39,232 nt of DNA. It comes from Candidatus Enterocloster faecavium (GTDB lineage Bacteria; Bacillota; Clostridia; Lachnospirales; Lachnospiraceae). The notes beneath the pieces are model-generated. The model saw only the letters and a program-made list of their open reading frames with translations. It did no database searches and was not told the DNA's origin. Positions 32,425-39,232 of the stretch are shown in pieces. The position numbers and the translations under genes are program-made. How positions within the stretch are numbered: the first letter of the stretch is position 1; each line of letters opens with the position of its first letter. The stretch is from the NCBI GenBank assembly GCA_019118585.1, contig DWYS01000010.1, positions 1 to 39,232 on the forward strand, read 5' to 3'.

Positions 32425-33654
32425 ATGAGCAGACATAAAATCAAAGGGACAAGAGGAACTGGCAGAGCTGCCGCACTGACTCTGGCCGCTGTGATGACGG
32501 CTGTGGGGCCGACTGCGGTTTACGGAGCAGAGAGGCCCGATGACAATCTGATCGATGTGGAGGCTCCAAGACCGGATTATAATGCAGATCTGAGCCCGTC
32601 TTTTGCTTACTCGGAGGAAAAGTGGGCTTCCCTGCGGGACAATGTAATGGAGTATGGGGAGCTGGCGGATTTGATCCATGAGTACAATCCTACGGTCAGA
32701 AGCAACCGCTCCTCCTATAACGATATGAGGAACAGCGATTTAAACGATGTCTATGACTCTGTTATGGAGGATGTGCGTGATATCTGGGATGCGGCGGATT
32801 CAGCAGCGGCAAATGATGATTATATTACGGAGGCTTCCCAGAACTTCAGCGCCAACAGCCTTGCCCAGCAGGCAGACGACAACTACGAGGACCCGGAGAT
32901 GGAAAAACTCCGGTATGACCAGACGGAAGCAAATTTGGTGTATCAGGCCCAGCAGCTGATGAGTACCTATGAGCAGGCAGGATACAACATGGAATATCTG
33001 CAGAACACCAGAAATCTTCTGGAAACGCAGTACAACATTACCCAGGCCCAGAGAAATGTGGGAATGGCCACAGATACGGATGTGCTCAATGCCCAGAAAA
33101 GCGTGCAGGACCAGGATGCTTCCATCCTTTCCGCACAGAAATCGGAAGACAATGTGCACCGCCAGCTGTGCCTGATGCTGGGGTGGCAGGCGGACGCACA
33201 GCCGGAAATCCGCGCGTTGCCGGAGCCGGATCTGACCAGAATCGATGCCATGAATCCCTCAGCGGACCTGGCAAAGGCGGTGGCGAACAACTACGATGTG
33301 CGCTATTATGACAAGATGAGCCAGAATGTAAATACGACAGAAAAGAAGGATTCTGCCATCGCCAGCCGCCAGAATGCGGAAGACACGGTGGCACGCTCCC
33401 TCAACAGCCAGTATAATACAGTGATCACCACCAGGGATTCCCTTAATACGGCTCAGACTCAGCTTCAGCTGGCTCAGACCAATCTGAATACGGCTGCAGC
33501 TCAGCTGGCGGTGGGAACCATCACCCAGGCGGAATACCAGAGTGTGGAGAACAGCTGTCTGTCCGCTGAGAATGCGGTTCGGACCGCGAAGCTTCAGCTC
33601 CAGCTGGCCATGGATGGCTATGACTGGATTTTGAACGGGCTGACTCTGTCTTGA
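32425..33654 (+). CDS. TolC-family-like secreted coiled-coil protein (first copy)
   Basis: A 409-residue secreted protein. Residues 1-35 are a signal peptide (basic start, Ala-rich core, VYGA end). The mature part has two long helical coiled-coil halves rich in Gln, Asn and Ala, with a repeated plan: NLVYQAQQLMSTYEQ...NMEYLQNTRNLLETQ...GMATDTDVLNAQKSV in the first half, and SLNTAQTQLQLAQTNL...VGTITQAEYQSVENS in the second. This two-repeat layout with a V/MG-A/T-D-V/E-x-L/Q signature is that of TolC/outer membrane efflux proteins, whose usual length is 420-480. ATG 32425 follows an AAGGAT site. A presumed monoderm should not have an outer membrane, so its location and partners are unknown. Confidence 0.72.
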   Translation: MSRHKIKGTRGTGRAAALTLAAVMTAVGPTAVYGAERPDDNLIDVEAPRPDYNADLSPSFAYSEEKWASLRDNVMEYGELADLIHEYNPTVRSNRSSYNDMRNSDLNDVYDSVMEDVRDIWDAADSAAANDDYITEASQNFSANSLAQQADDNYEDPEMEKLRYDQTEANLVYQAQQLMSTYEQAGYNMEYLQNTRNLLETQYNITQAQRNVGMATDTDVLNAQKSVQDQDASILSAQKSEDNVHRQLCLMLGWQADAQPEIRALPEPDLTRIDAMNPSADLAKAVANNYDVRYYDKMSQNVNTTEKKDSAIASRQNAEDTVARSLNSQYNTVITTRDSLNTAQTQLQLAQTNLNTAAAQLAVGTITQAEYQSVENSCLSAENAVRTAKLQLQLAMDGYDWILNGLTLS

Positions 33655-33675
33655 TTTTGCAAAGGGAGTGATGGG

Positions 33676-34881
33676 ATGAAACGGATAAAAGGATATAAAA
33701 CGGTTCTGTGCCTGGGGCTGGCGGCGGTCCTGAGTGCGGGGACTGCCATTACGGCTTTAGCAGATGCAACGCCGGAGGAGATGGCCCGTCTGGATGACAA
33801 CCAGATGGAATATGATGAAGTTTTTAATTTGATCAAATATAAGTATGGGCCGATTAAGAGCGCCTATGCCCAGGTAGAGTCCAGTATCAGCGGAAGCGAG
33901 GATATCTTGCTGGAGACCAGTTTGGTGGCCGATGATCTGATGCGTACCGCTCAGGATCTGGAGGATTCTATGGAGGGAATGTCTCCGGAGGCAAAGGCGT
34001 CTGTCCGGGCGCAGATAAGCGCCTTGAAATCGCAGGCAAGCGCCACCAGGAATACGCTGTTTTTCAGCAACCAGCAGATCAATTCCTCCAGAGACTATGC
34101 CTCCCGCACGCTGGACCGCACGACCAATGGTCTGACCTGGCAGGTGGAGAGCCTGATGAACCAGTATCAGCAGCTCCTTTCACAGCGACAGATTGCGGCA
34201 AAGGCTGTGGAGCTGTCCCAAAGAGCCAGGGACCTGCAGGTACAGATGGAGAGCCAGGGCATGGCGGTGAGCGCAGATGTACTTTCGGCTTCAGCCCAGC
34301 TGTCCTCGGCTCAGGACCAGTTAAAGTCCCTGGATGATGGGATTGAAACACTTAGAGAAACCCTCTGCAGTTTTGCCGGCGTAAGTCCGGGCGGGGATAT
34401 GCAGATCGGCGCAGTTCCGGCGGCCGATGCAGCGGCGGTTTCCAGCATTGATATAACAGGCGATTTAGAAAAGGCGGTCAACAACAACTACAACGTCATT
34501 GCCATGCGTTCTGGCGGCAGCAGCCAGAGTCTGGTAGAACAGCAGCTGGTGAAATCCACAACCGCCAAGAAGAACAAGATGAGGGATACGGAGTACACAG
34601 AAAACCAGGTCCGCTCCAATGTGCAGACCCTCTATGACGACATCCTGGAGAAAAAGGCCCTTTACGATTCGGCTTCTACTGCATGGCAGAGTGCCCAGAA
34701 TACCTGGAATGCAGTCCAGGTCCAGCGGCAGACGGGTATGCTCAGCGATGTCCAGTATCTTCAGCAGGAGCTGGCCTACCTTCAGGCCAAGTCCCAGATG
34801 GAGTGTGCGGACCTGAACCTGCAGCAGTCCATGCGCAGCTATGGGTGGGCTGTGAAGGGCGTGGAAGTGACGGCAGAATAA
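33676..34881 (+). CDS. TolC-family-like secreted coiled-coil protein (second copy)
   Basis: A 401-residue paralogue of the preceding product. The signal peptide ends in ALADA near residue 30. The mature protein is almost entirely helical coiled coil with the same two-half plan: SLMNQYQQLLSQRQIAAKA...MAVSADVLSASAQLSSAQ and, near the end, TAWQSAQNTWNAVQVQRQTG followed by a DVQYLQQELAYLQAK-type segment. The paired TolC signatures G-x-S/L-x-x-D-V-Q/L are present in both halves. No membrane helix or cell-wall anchor is visible besides the signal peptide. GGGAG lies upstream of the ATG. The operon ends at the terminator at 34883-34932; no adaptor or inner-membrane pump gene is included. Confidence 0.7.
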   Translation: MKRIKGYKTVLCLGLAAVLSAGTAITALADATPEEMARLDDNQMEYDEVFNLIKYKYGPIKSAYAQVESSISGSEDILLETSLVADDLMRTAQDLEDSMEGMSPEAKASVRAQISALKSQASATRNTLFFSNQQINSSRDYASRTLDRTTNGLTWQVESLMNQYQQLLSQRQIAAKAVELSQRARDLQVQMESQGMAVSADVLSASAQLSSAQDQLKSLDDGIETLRETLCSFAGVSPGGDMQIGAVPAADAAAVSSIDITGDLEKAVNNNYNVIAMRSGGSSQSLVEQQLVKSTTAKKNKMRDTEYTENQVRSNVQTLYDDILEKKALYDSASTAWQSAQNTWNAVQVQRQTGMLSDVQYLQQELAYLQAKSQMECADLNLQQSMRSYGWAVKGVEVTAE

Positions 34882-34882
34882 T

Positions 34883-34932
34883 AAAAAGGGAAGTTCCTTT
34901 CGAAGATTGGGAGAAAGGTGCTTCCCTTTTTT
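34883..34932 (+). terminator. Intrinsic terminator of the TetR-TolC-like operon
   Basis: AAAAAGGGAAG (34883-34893) pairs with CTTCCCTTTTT (34921-34931). CCTTTC/GAAAGG pairing inside extends the stem, and the right arm runs into six T residues. It starts 2 bases after the stop codon. Confidence 0.85.
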
Positions 34933-35068
34933 GGAGTCTCAGGCCGAAGAAAAAAGGGCAAGGTCTTTATAAAGTTAAGGTAAAAGTCGAAAAACGTTGG
35001 ATAAATTACGAAAAAGATAATAATATGAAAAAAATGCAAGAAAAAAGTGATAAAATCAAGAAATCGTC

Positions 35069-35097
35069 TTGCATTATTGCAAAAACAGTGCTATGAT
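35069..35097 (+). promoter_or_regulatory. Promoter of the HPr-like gene
   Basis: TTGCAT (35069-35074) and TATGAT (35092-35097) are 17 bases apart, 70 bases upstream of the start codon. Confidence 0.65.
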
Positions 35098-35166
35098 TTT
35101 AATAGCAGAAATATAATATTTTTGAGGAGCGTGGTAACAGTTCAGAGCTTGAAATGAGGTGAGCAT

Positions 35167-35415
35167 ATGCTGATGCGTCAGGTGGATTTGAAAGCGATGG
35201 CGGTAAGACCCATATCCATATCTTATTTGATACAGACGGCGAATCAATTTGACTGCGATATCTATATGATGAGCAGCAGAGAGAGCGCCAACGTAAAAAA
35301 TTACGATGAGATGAAGAAGGTAAGTATGAATATGAGCCCGCTGGTTTTCTACTTTAAGGGAAGCGATGAGGAGGAAGCTGGTGAGCGGATCCAGCGGATC
35401 TTTACGCTGAGTTAA
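35167..35415 (+). CDS. HPr-like protein without the phosphorylatable His
   Basis: An 82-residue protein of HPr length and fold pattern. The stretch MAVRPISISYLIQTANQFDCDIYM aligns with the HPr GLHARPA...helix region, but the active-site His is Ala here (A-V-R-P, positions about 12-15). The region that holds regulatory Ser46 in HPr reads NVKNYDEMKKVSM, without the usual K-S-I-M-G motif. So it cannot act as a classical phosphotransferase carrier and may bind a partner like Crh, in which the His is Gln. GAGGTGAG lies upstream of the ATG. It stands alone, with its own promoter and terminator. Confidence 0.7.
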   Translation: MLMRQVDLKAMAVRPISISYLIQTANQFDCDIYMMSSRESANVKNYDEMKKVSMNMSPLVFYFKGSDEEEAGERIQRIFTLS

Positions 35416-35459
35416 TGAAAAGGAGCGACAGAGAAAGGACATGCAGTGTACATAAAACG

Positions 35460-35495
35460 GGAGAGCCTGAAAGATTCCAGAGCTCTCCTTTTTTT
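35460..35495 (+). terminator. Intrinsic terminator of the HPr-like gene
   Basis: GGAGAGC (35460-35466) pairs with GCTCTCC (35482-35488), followed by seven T residues. Confidence 0.9.
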
Positions 35496-35516
35496 GTGCC
35501 CTCAAAGGACTGCCGC

Positions 35517-35545
35517 TTGACTTATGGAATATTATCATCTACAAT
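35517..35545 (+). promoter_or_regulatory. Promoter of the ECF transporter operon
   Basis: TTGACT (35517-35522) and TACAAT (35540-35545) are 17 bases apart, 54 bases before the first start codon. Confidence 0.72.
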
Positions 35546-35598
35546 CTATAACAGCCTGAACAGAGGAAAATAAAGAAAAATGATCAAGAGAAGGAAGC

Positions 35599-36513
35599 AT
35601 GGCGATGGGAATAGTAAAGGCCACCAAGCTGATTTTTGAATATGTCAAGCGGGATGAGCAGGAACATGTAGAAGAAGTAAAACGCGCTATTGACAATATG
35701 GATGTGGATATTAAGAAGGGGGATTTTGTGGCTATTCTGGGGCATAATGGGTCCGGAAAGTCTACCTTCGCCAAGCAGATCAACGGGATTCTCATGCCTA
35801 CGGGAGGAACCGTGCTGGTGTCCGGCATGGATACCAGGGATGAAGACCACATTTGGGATATCCGGAAAACAGCTGGGATGGTGTTTCAGAACCCGGACAA
35901 CCAGATTATTGGAAATGTGGTGGAGGAGGATGTGGGATTCGGCCCGGAAAATCTTGGGGTCCCCACCGATGAAATCTGGAAGCGGGTGGATGAGAGCCTG
36001 GAGGCGGTGGGGATGACGGCCTACCGCCTCCAGTCCCCCAACAAGCTTTCGGGAGGACAAAAGCAGAGGGTGGCCATTGCCGGAGTGATGGCCATGAAGC
36101 CGCAGTGCATTATCCTGGATGAGCCAACGGCCATGTTGGATCCCAATGGGCGCAGAGAGGTAATCCGTACCATCCGGCAGCTGAACGAGAGCCAGGGGGT
36201 GACGGTCCTTTTGATTACCCACTACATGGAGGAAGCTACCTGGGCGGACCGGATTATCGTGATGGACGATGGAAAGATCGTGATGGACGGAAAGCCCAGA
36301 GAAATCTTCTCTAGAGTGCGGGAACTGAAGAAATGCGGCCTGGATGTGCCACAGGCCACAGAGCTGGCTTTTGAACTGAAGGAGGCGGGGATGCCTCTTC
36401 CCGACGGCATTTTGAGCCGCCAGGAGCTGGCAGAGGAGCTGAAGAGGATTTTGGAACCCTCTGTGAGGACCCAGGGGATCGGAAAGGAAACGGGAGAAAA
36501 GAATGTCCATTAA
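35599..36513 (+). CDS. ecfA1: ECF transporter ATPase A1
   Basis: One of two ATPases that power energy-coupling-factor uptake of vitamins and metals through interchangeable substrate-binding S proteins. The 304-residue length is slightly above the usual 280. Walker A is GHNGSGKST (about 48-56), the Q-loop is VFQNPDNQI, the signature is LSGGQKQR, and Walker B is CIILDEPTAMLD followed by THYMEEA. A charged insert, KRDEQEHVEEV, sits near residue 17-27. It overlaps ecfA2 by 11 bases. The A1-A2-T-truA order beside ribosomal genes is typical of Firmicutes. Confidence 0.94.
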   Translation: MAMGIVKATKLIFEYVKRDEQEHVEEVKRAIDNMDVDIKKGDFVAILGHNGSGKSTFAKQINGILMPTGGTVLVSGMDTRDEDHIWDIRKTAGMVFQNPDNQIIGNVVEEDVGFGPENLGVPTDEIWKRVDESLEAVGMTAYRLQSPNKLSGGQKQRVAIAGVMAMKPQCIILDEPTAMLDPNGRREVIRTIRQLNESQGVTVLLITHYMEEATWADRIIVMDDGKIVMDGKPREIFSRVRELKKCGLDVPQATELAFELKEAGMPLPDGILSRQELAEELKRILEPSVRTQGIGKETGEKNVH

Positions 36514-37372
36514 AGCAGTTGATCTGTGCTTTACGTACGGCGCTGGAACCGCCTTTGAGCAGAAGGCCCTTAAACATGTGAATTTTGAAATACAAGATGG
36601 GGAATTCGTGGGATTGATTGGACACACGGGTTCGGGAAAATCCACCTTAATCCAGCATTTAAACGGCCTGGAACGGGCGACCAGCGGACATATTTATTAC
36701 AACGGAACCGATATTTACAGCGACGGATATAATATGAAGGAACTGAGAAGCAAGGTGGGGCTGGTATTTCAATATCCGGAGCATCAGCTTTTCGAGGTGG
36801 ATGTACTGTCTGACGTCTGCTTTGGTCCGAAAAACCAGGGGCTTGACCCGGATGAGGCCAAGGAGAGAGCCAAGCAGGCTCTTGCCCTGGTGGGAATGGG
36901 ACCGGAATATTATGAGCAGTCTCCTTTTGAGCTCTCCGGCGGCCAAAAGCGCCGGGTTGCCATAGCCGGAGTGCTGGCGATGGAGCCGGAGGTCCTGATC
37001 CTGGACGAGCCTACGGCAGGACTGGACCCCAGGGGAAGGGACGATCTGCTGAACAAGCTGAAGGCTCTTCACGAAGGAAGAGGACTTACCATTATCCTGG
37101 TATCCCACAGTATGGAGGATGTGGCGCGGTTTGCCGGCCGCCTGATGGTGATGAACCACGGGGAAAAGGTCTTTGACGGAACGCCCAAGGAGGTATTCCG
37201 CCATTATAAGGAACTGGAAAAAATCGGATTGGCGGCGCCCCAGATCACCTATCTGGTTCATGATCTAAAGGATATGGGACTGGAGATTGATGAGGATATT
37301 ACAACAGTGCCGGAGGCCAGAGACACGATCTTGAGGCTGTACCAAAAGCAACAGGAGAGAGTAAAATGTTAA
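36503..37372 (+). CDS. ecfA2: ECF transporter ATPase A2
   Basis: The partner ATPase of the energy-coupling factor. Length 289. Walker A is GHTGSGKST, the Q-loop is VFQYPEHQLFE, the signature is LSGGQKRR, Walker B is VLILDEPTAGLDP, and SHSMEDVARFA forms the H-loop. The YPEHQLF Q-loop is characteristic of EcfA2, where A1 has NPDNQ. The start lies within the end of ecfA1 and the gene overlaps ecfT by 7 bases. Confidence 0.95.
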   Translation: MSIKAVDLCFTYGAGTAFEQKALKHVNFEIQDGEFVGLIGHTGSGKSTLIQHLNGLERATSGHIYYNGTDIYSDGYNMKELRSKVGLVFQYPEHQLFEVDVLSDVCFGPKNQGLDPDEAKERAKQALALVGMGPEYYEQSPFELSGGQKRRVAIAGVLAMEPEVLILDEPTAGLDPRGRDDLLNKLKALHEGRGLTIILVSHSMEDVARFAGRLMVMNHGEKVFDGTPKEVFRHYKELEKIGLAAPQITYLVHDLKDMGLEIDEDITTVPEARDTILRLYQKQQERVKC

Positions 37373-38166
37373 GAGATATTACGCTGGGACAATATTATCC
37401 GGTGGATTCTGCGGTTCACCGCCTGGACCCAAGGACGAAGCTGTTTGGTACCATGGTCTACATTATTTCCCTTTTCATTGCCGACAATATTGGGGGATAC
37501 CTGCTGGCGACTCTGGCGCTTGCGGCGGTCATCCGCCTTACAAAGGTACCCTTTGGTTTTATGGTGCGGGGGCTGAAGGCAGTATTGATCCTTCTGCTGA
37601 TCAGCGTCAGTTTCAATCTGTTTCTGACCGATGGGGAGACACTGGTTAAGTTCTGGATTTTCCGGATTACCAGGGAGGGCCTGAGTCTGGCGCTGTTTAT
37701 GGCGCTTCGCCTGATCTATCTGGTCATCGGTTCTTCGGTGATGACCCTGACGACAACGCCGAACCAGCTGACGGACGGCCTGGAAAAGAGCCTGGGATTT
37801 TTAAATAAGGTGGGAGTTCCGGTTCACGAGGTTTCCATGATGATGTCCATTGCCCTCAGGTTTATCCCCATTCTGGTGGAGGAGACGGATAAAATCATGA
37901 AGGCCCAGATGGCCAGGGGAGCGGATTTTGAGTCCGGGAATCTGATCAAGAAGGCCAAGGCTATGGTGCCTTTGCTGGTGCCTCTGTTTATCTCTGCTTT
38001 CCGCCGGGCCACTGATCTGGCTATGGCCATGGAGGCCAGGTGCTACCGGGGAGGAGAGGGGAGAACAAAGATGAAGCCTCTCCGTTACGGGAAAGGAGAC
38101 CGGGCAGCTTACTGCCTCTTTGCGGTCTATTTGGCTGCCGCCGCTGCGCTGCGGATGGCCTTTTAA
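37366..38166 (+). CDS. ecfT: ECF transporter transmembrane protein EcfT
   Basis: The membrane scaffold linking EcfA1/A2 to S proteins. Length 266 with four to six hydrophobic helices (for example 28-48, 55-80, 100-125 and the C-terminal one). The signature MARGADFESGNLIKKAKAMVPLLVPLF contains the first Ala-Arg-Gly coupling helix motif, and MEARCYRGGEGRT has the second (A-R-C here). It overlaps ecfA2, so the three subunits are co-translated. No S-component gene is next to it, so this is a general-purpose energising module. Confidence 0.93.
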   Translation: MLRDITLGQYYPVDSAVHRLDPRTKLFGTMVYIISLFIADNIGGYLLATLALAAVIRLTKVPFGFMVRGLKAVLILLLISVSFNLFLTDGETLVKFWIFRITREGLSLALFMALRLIYLVIGSSVMTLTTTPNQLTDGLEKSLGFLNKVGVPVHEVSMMMSIALRFIPILVEETDKIMKAQMARGADFESGNLIKKAKAMVPLLVPLFISAFRRATDLAMAMEARCYRGGEGRTKMKPLRYGKGDRAAYCLFAVYLAAAAALRMAF

Positions 38167-38200
38167 ATCAATAAAAATGGAAAAGGATCGTCTGAAAAAT

Positions 38201-38944
38201 ATGAGAAGAATCCGACTGACAGTAGCCTATGACGGGACCAATTACCACGGCTGGCAGATACAGCCCGGGGTAGTGACCATTGAATCAGTGCTGAATGAGG
38301 CCTTGACGGAACTGTTTGGGGAGGAGATCGCGGTGATCGGAGCCAGCCGGACGGACTCCGGGGTTCACGCCAGGGGAAATGTGGCGGTGTTCGACACGGA
38401 GGGAAAGATGGCCGCCGACCGGATCTGCTTTGCCCTGAATCAGCGGCTTCCGGAGGATATCCGGGTGCAGGATTCCTGCCAGGTCCCTTCAGACTGGCAT
38501 CCCAGGAAGCAGCACTGCGTAAAAACTTACGAATATAAAATACTGAATCGGAGAATGGAGCTGCCGGACCGGCGGCTTTATGCGTATTTCTATTATTATG
38601 ACCTGGATCTGGAGCGGATGAAGGAGGCGGCCTCCTATCTGCTGGGCGAACATGATTTTAAGAGCTTCTGCAGCGCCAAAAGCCAGGTGGAGGATACGGT
38701 CCGGACCATATACAGTCTGGATATTCTCAAGGAGGGGGATGAAATCACCCTCCGCATCCGGGGAAACGGTTTCCTCTATAATATGGTAAGGATCATTGCA
38801 GGCACTCTTCTGAACGTGGGAAACGGACGCATGGAGCCGGAAGAACTTGCAGAGATCCTAAAAGCCAGGGACCGGAGGGCGGCAGGCCCAACCGCTCCGG
38901 CCAAGGGGCTGACCCTGGTGGGGATGGAGTATGAGCCTTTCTGA
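38201..38944 (+). CDS. truA: tRNA pseudouridine synthase A
   Basis: Converts uridines 38-40 in the tRNA anticodon arm to pseudouridine. Length 248, normal for the family. The catalytic Asp lies in GASRTDSGVHARG (about 49-61), with YDGTNYHGWQIQP at the N-terminus and RGNGFLYNMVRIIAGTLLNVG near residue 190. ATG 38201 gives the family N-terminus MRRIRLTVAYDG, with AAGGAT 12 bases upstream; ATG 38177 has no ribosome binding site. It is the fourth gene of the ECF operon. Confidence 0.95.
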   Translation: MRRIRLTVAYDGTNYHGWQIQPGVVTIESVLNEALTELFGEEIAVIGASRTDSGVHARGNVAVFDTEGKMAADRICFALNQRLPEDIRVQDSCQVPSDWHPRKQHCVKTYEYKILNRRMELPDRRLYAYFYYYDLDLERMKEAASYLLGEHDFKSFCSAKSQVEDTVRTIYSLDILKEGDEITLRIRGNGFLYNMVRIIAGTLLNVGNGRMEPEELAEILKARDRRAAGPTAPAKGLTLVGMEYEPF

Positions 38945-39021
38945 AATCCGCAGGCGGCCGGGATGGAAGGAACTGCCGGAGACTTTACGAAAATCATACG
39001 AAATTCCTTCAAAAAAAGGCC

Positions 39022-39050
39022 TTGACAGGAAGGTGAGCTGCGGATATAAT
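39022..39050 (+). promoter_or_regulatory. Promoter of rpsL
   Basis: Consensus TTGACA (39022-39027) and consensus TATAAT (39045-39050) with a 17-base spacer. It is the strongest-looking promoter in the window, as expected of a ribosomal protein operon, with a leader of about 80 bases. Confidence 0.9.
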
Positions 39051-39139
39051 GACAGGGTGTGTACGTAAATACGCAGTATTTTTCGTGCGCAAAAGCTGAA
39101 TAACAGCAACCACAGTCAATATTACAGGAGGTGAAAGGA

Positions 39140-39232
39140 ATGCCCACATTTAACCAGTTAGTAAGAAAGGGAAGACAGACCAGCGTTAAGAAGTCTACCG
39201 CTCCGGCTCTGCAGAGAGGATACAACTCTTTA
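39140..39232 (+). CDS. rpsL: 30S ribosomal protein S12 (5' part, cut by window)
   Basis: Only the first 31 codons are present: [12 protein letters not shown] followed by [18 protein letters not shown]. The N-terminus matches ribosomal protein S12 of Firmicutes, a decoding-centre protein. The full ribosome binding site AGGAGGTGA lies at 39126-39134. It probably begins the str operon (rpsL-rpsG-fusA-tuf), which is outside the window. The residues where streptomycin-resistance mutations arise lie beyond the window end. Confidence 0.93.
   Translation, partial: MPTFNQLVRKGRQTSVKKSTAPALQRGYNSL

Noticed and set aside
35416-35598. Riboswitch upstream of the ECF operon
   Set aside because: Only a terminator of the previous gene and a plain promoter with a 54-base leader are present. 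The leader is too short for an aptamer plus expression platform.
39051-39139. Attenuator or autoregulatory hairpin in the rpsL leader
   Set aside because: Only a short AAATAC/GTATTT stem is visible, too weak to claim as a regulatory structure.

Overview
The window looks like chromosome from a gut-type clostridial Firmicute, most likely Lachnospiraceae. The grounds are strong AGGAGG-type ribosome binding sites, frequent GTG/TTG starts, an ECF transporter-truA-rpsL order, NlpC/P60 and U32 proteins, and no lipopolysaccharide genes. The genus cannot be fixed from the sequence alone.

Layout. 1-1563: an IS1634-type insertion sequence cut by the left edge, transposase on the minus strand. 1767-3447: a secreted NlpC/P60 hydrolase, three hairpins, a small Asn/Ser-rich protein and a single-domain rhodanese. 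3575-7816: a tightly packed run of YfcE-type phosphodiesterase, THUMP-type rRNA methyltransferase, lipoprotein papain-like protease, RdgB and a second YfcE-like phosphodiesterase. 7978-8521: tRNA-Gly, -Arg and -His on plus and a convergent tRNA-Pro on minus. 8610-13745: HAD phosphatase, a dihydrolipoyl-dehydrogenase-like flavoprotein lacking the usual catalytic His, a D-2-hydroxyacid dehydrogenase and a long aminopeptidase P. 13752-14852: a YprB-type exonuclease (minus). 15090-22628: ruvA, ruvB, zapA, an RlhA-like U32 protein, an FtsW/RodA protein and its class B penicillin-binding protein.

22678-29584 is the accessory metabolic part. A GntR/FCD regulator is divergent from a YhcH-cyclase-PanE-like operon. 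Behind its own promoter lies a complete three-subunit molybdenum hydroxylase (FAD, 2Fe-2S and molybdopterin subunits). Together they suggest an inducible catabolic pathway with unknown substrate. 29733-31595 holds a NUDIX hydrolase, a 383-base intergenic stretch with a possible decayed small gene, nth and an unknown small protein.

31645-34932 holds a TetR regulator with two near-identical inverted-repeat operators just downstream of its promoter, followed by two secreted coiled-coil proteins that read as TolC-family (outer-membrane efflux-like) paralogues. That is odd in a presumed monoderm and is the most unusual system here. 35167-35415 encodes an HPr-like protein without the phosphorylatable His. 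The window ends with ecfA1-ecfA2-ecfT-truA and the first 31 codons of rpsL behind a near-consensus promoter.

Most operon boundaries are marked by recognisable -35/-10 pairs and intrinsic terminators, listed separately. Start codons were chosen by ribosome binding site and family alignment, so several differ from the longest open frame.
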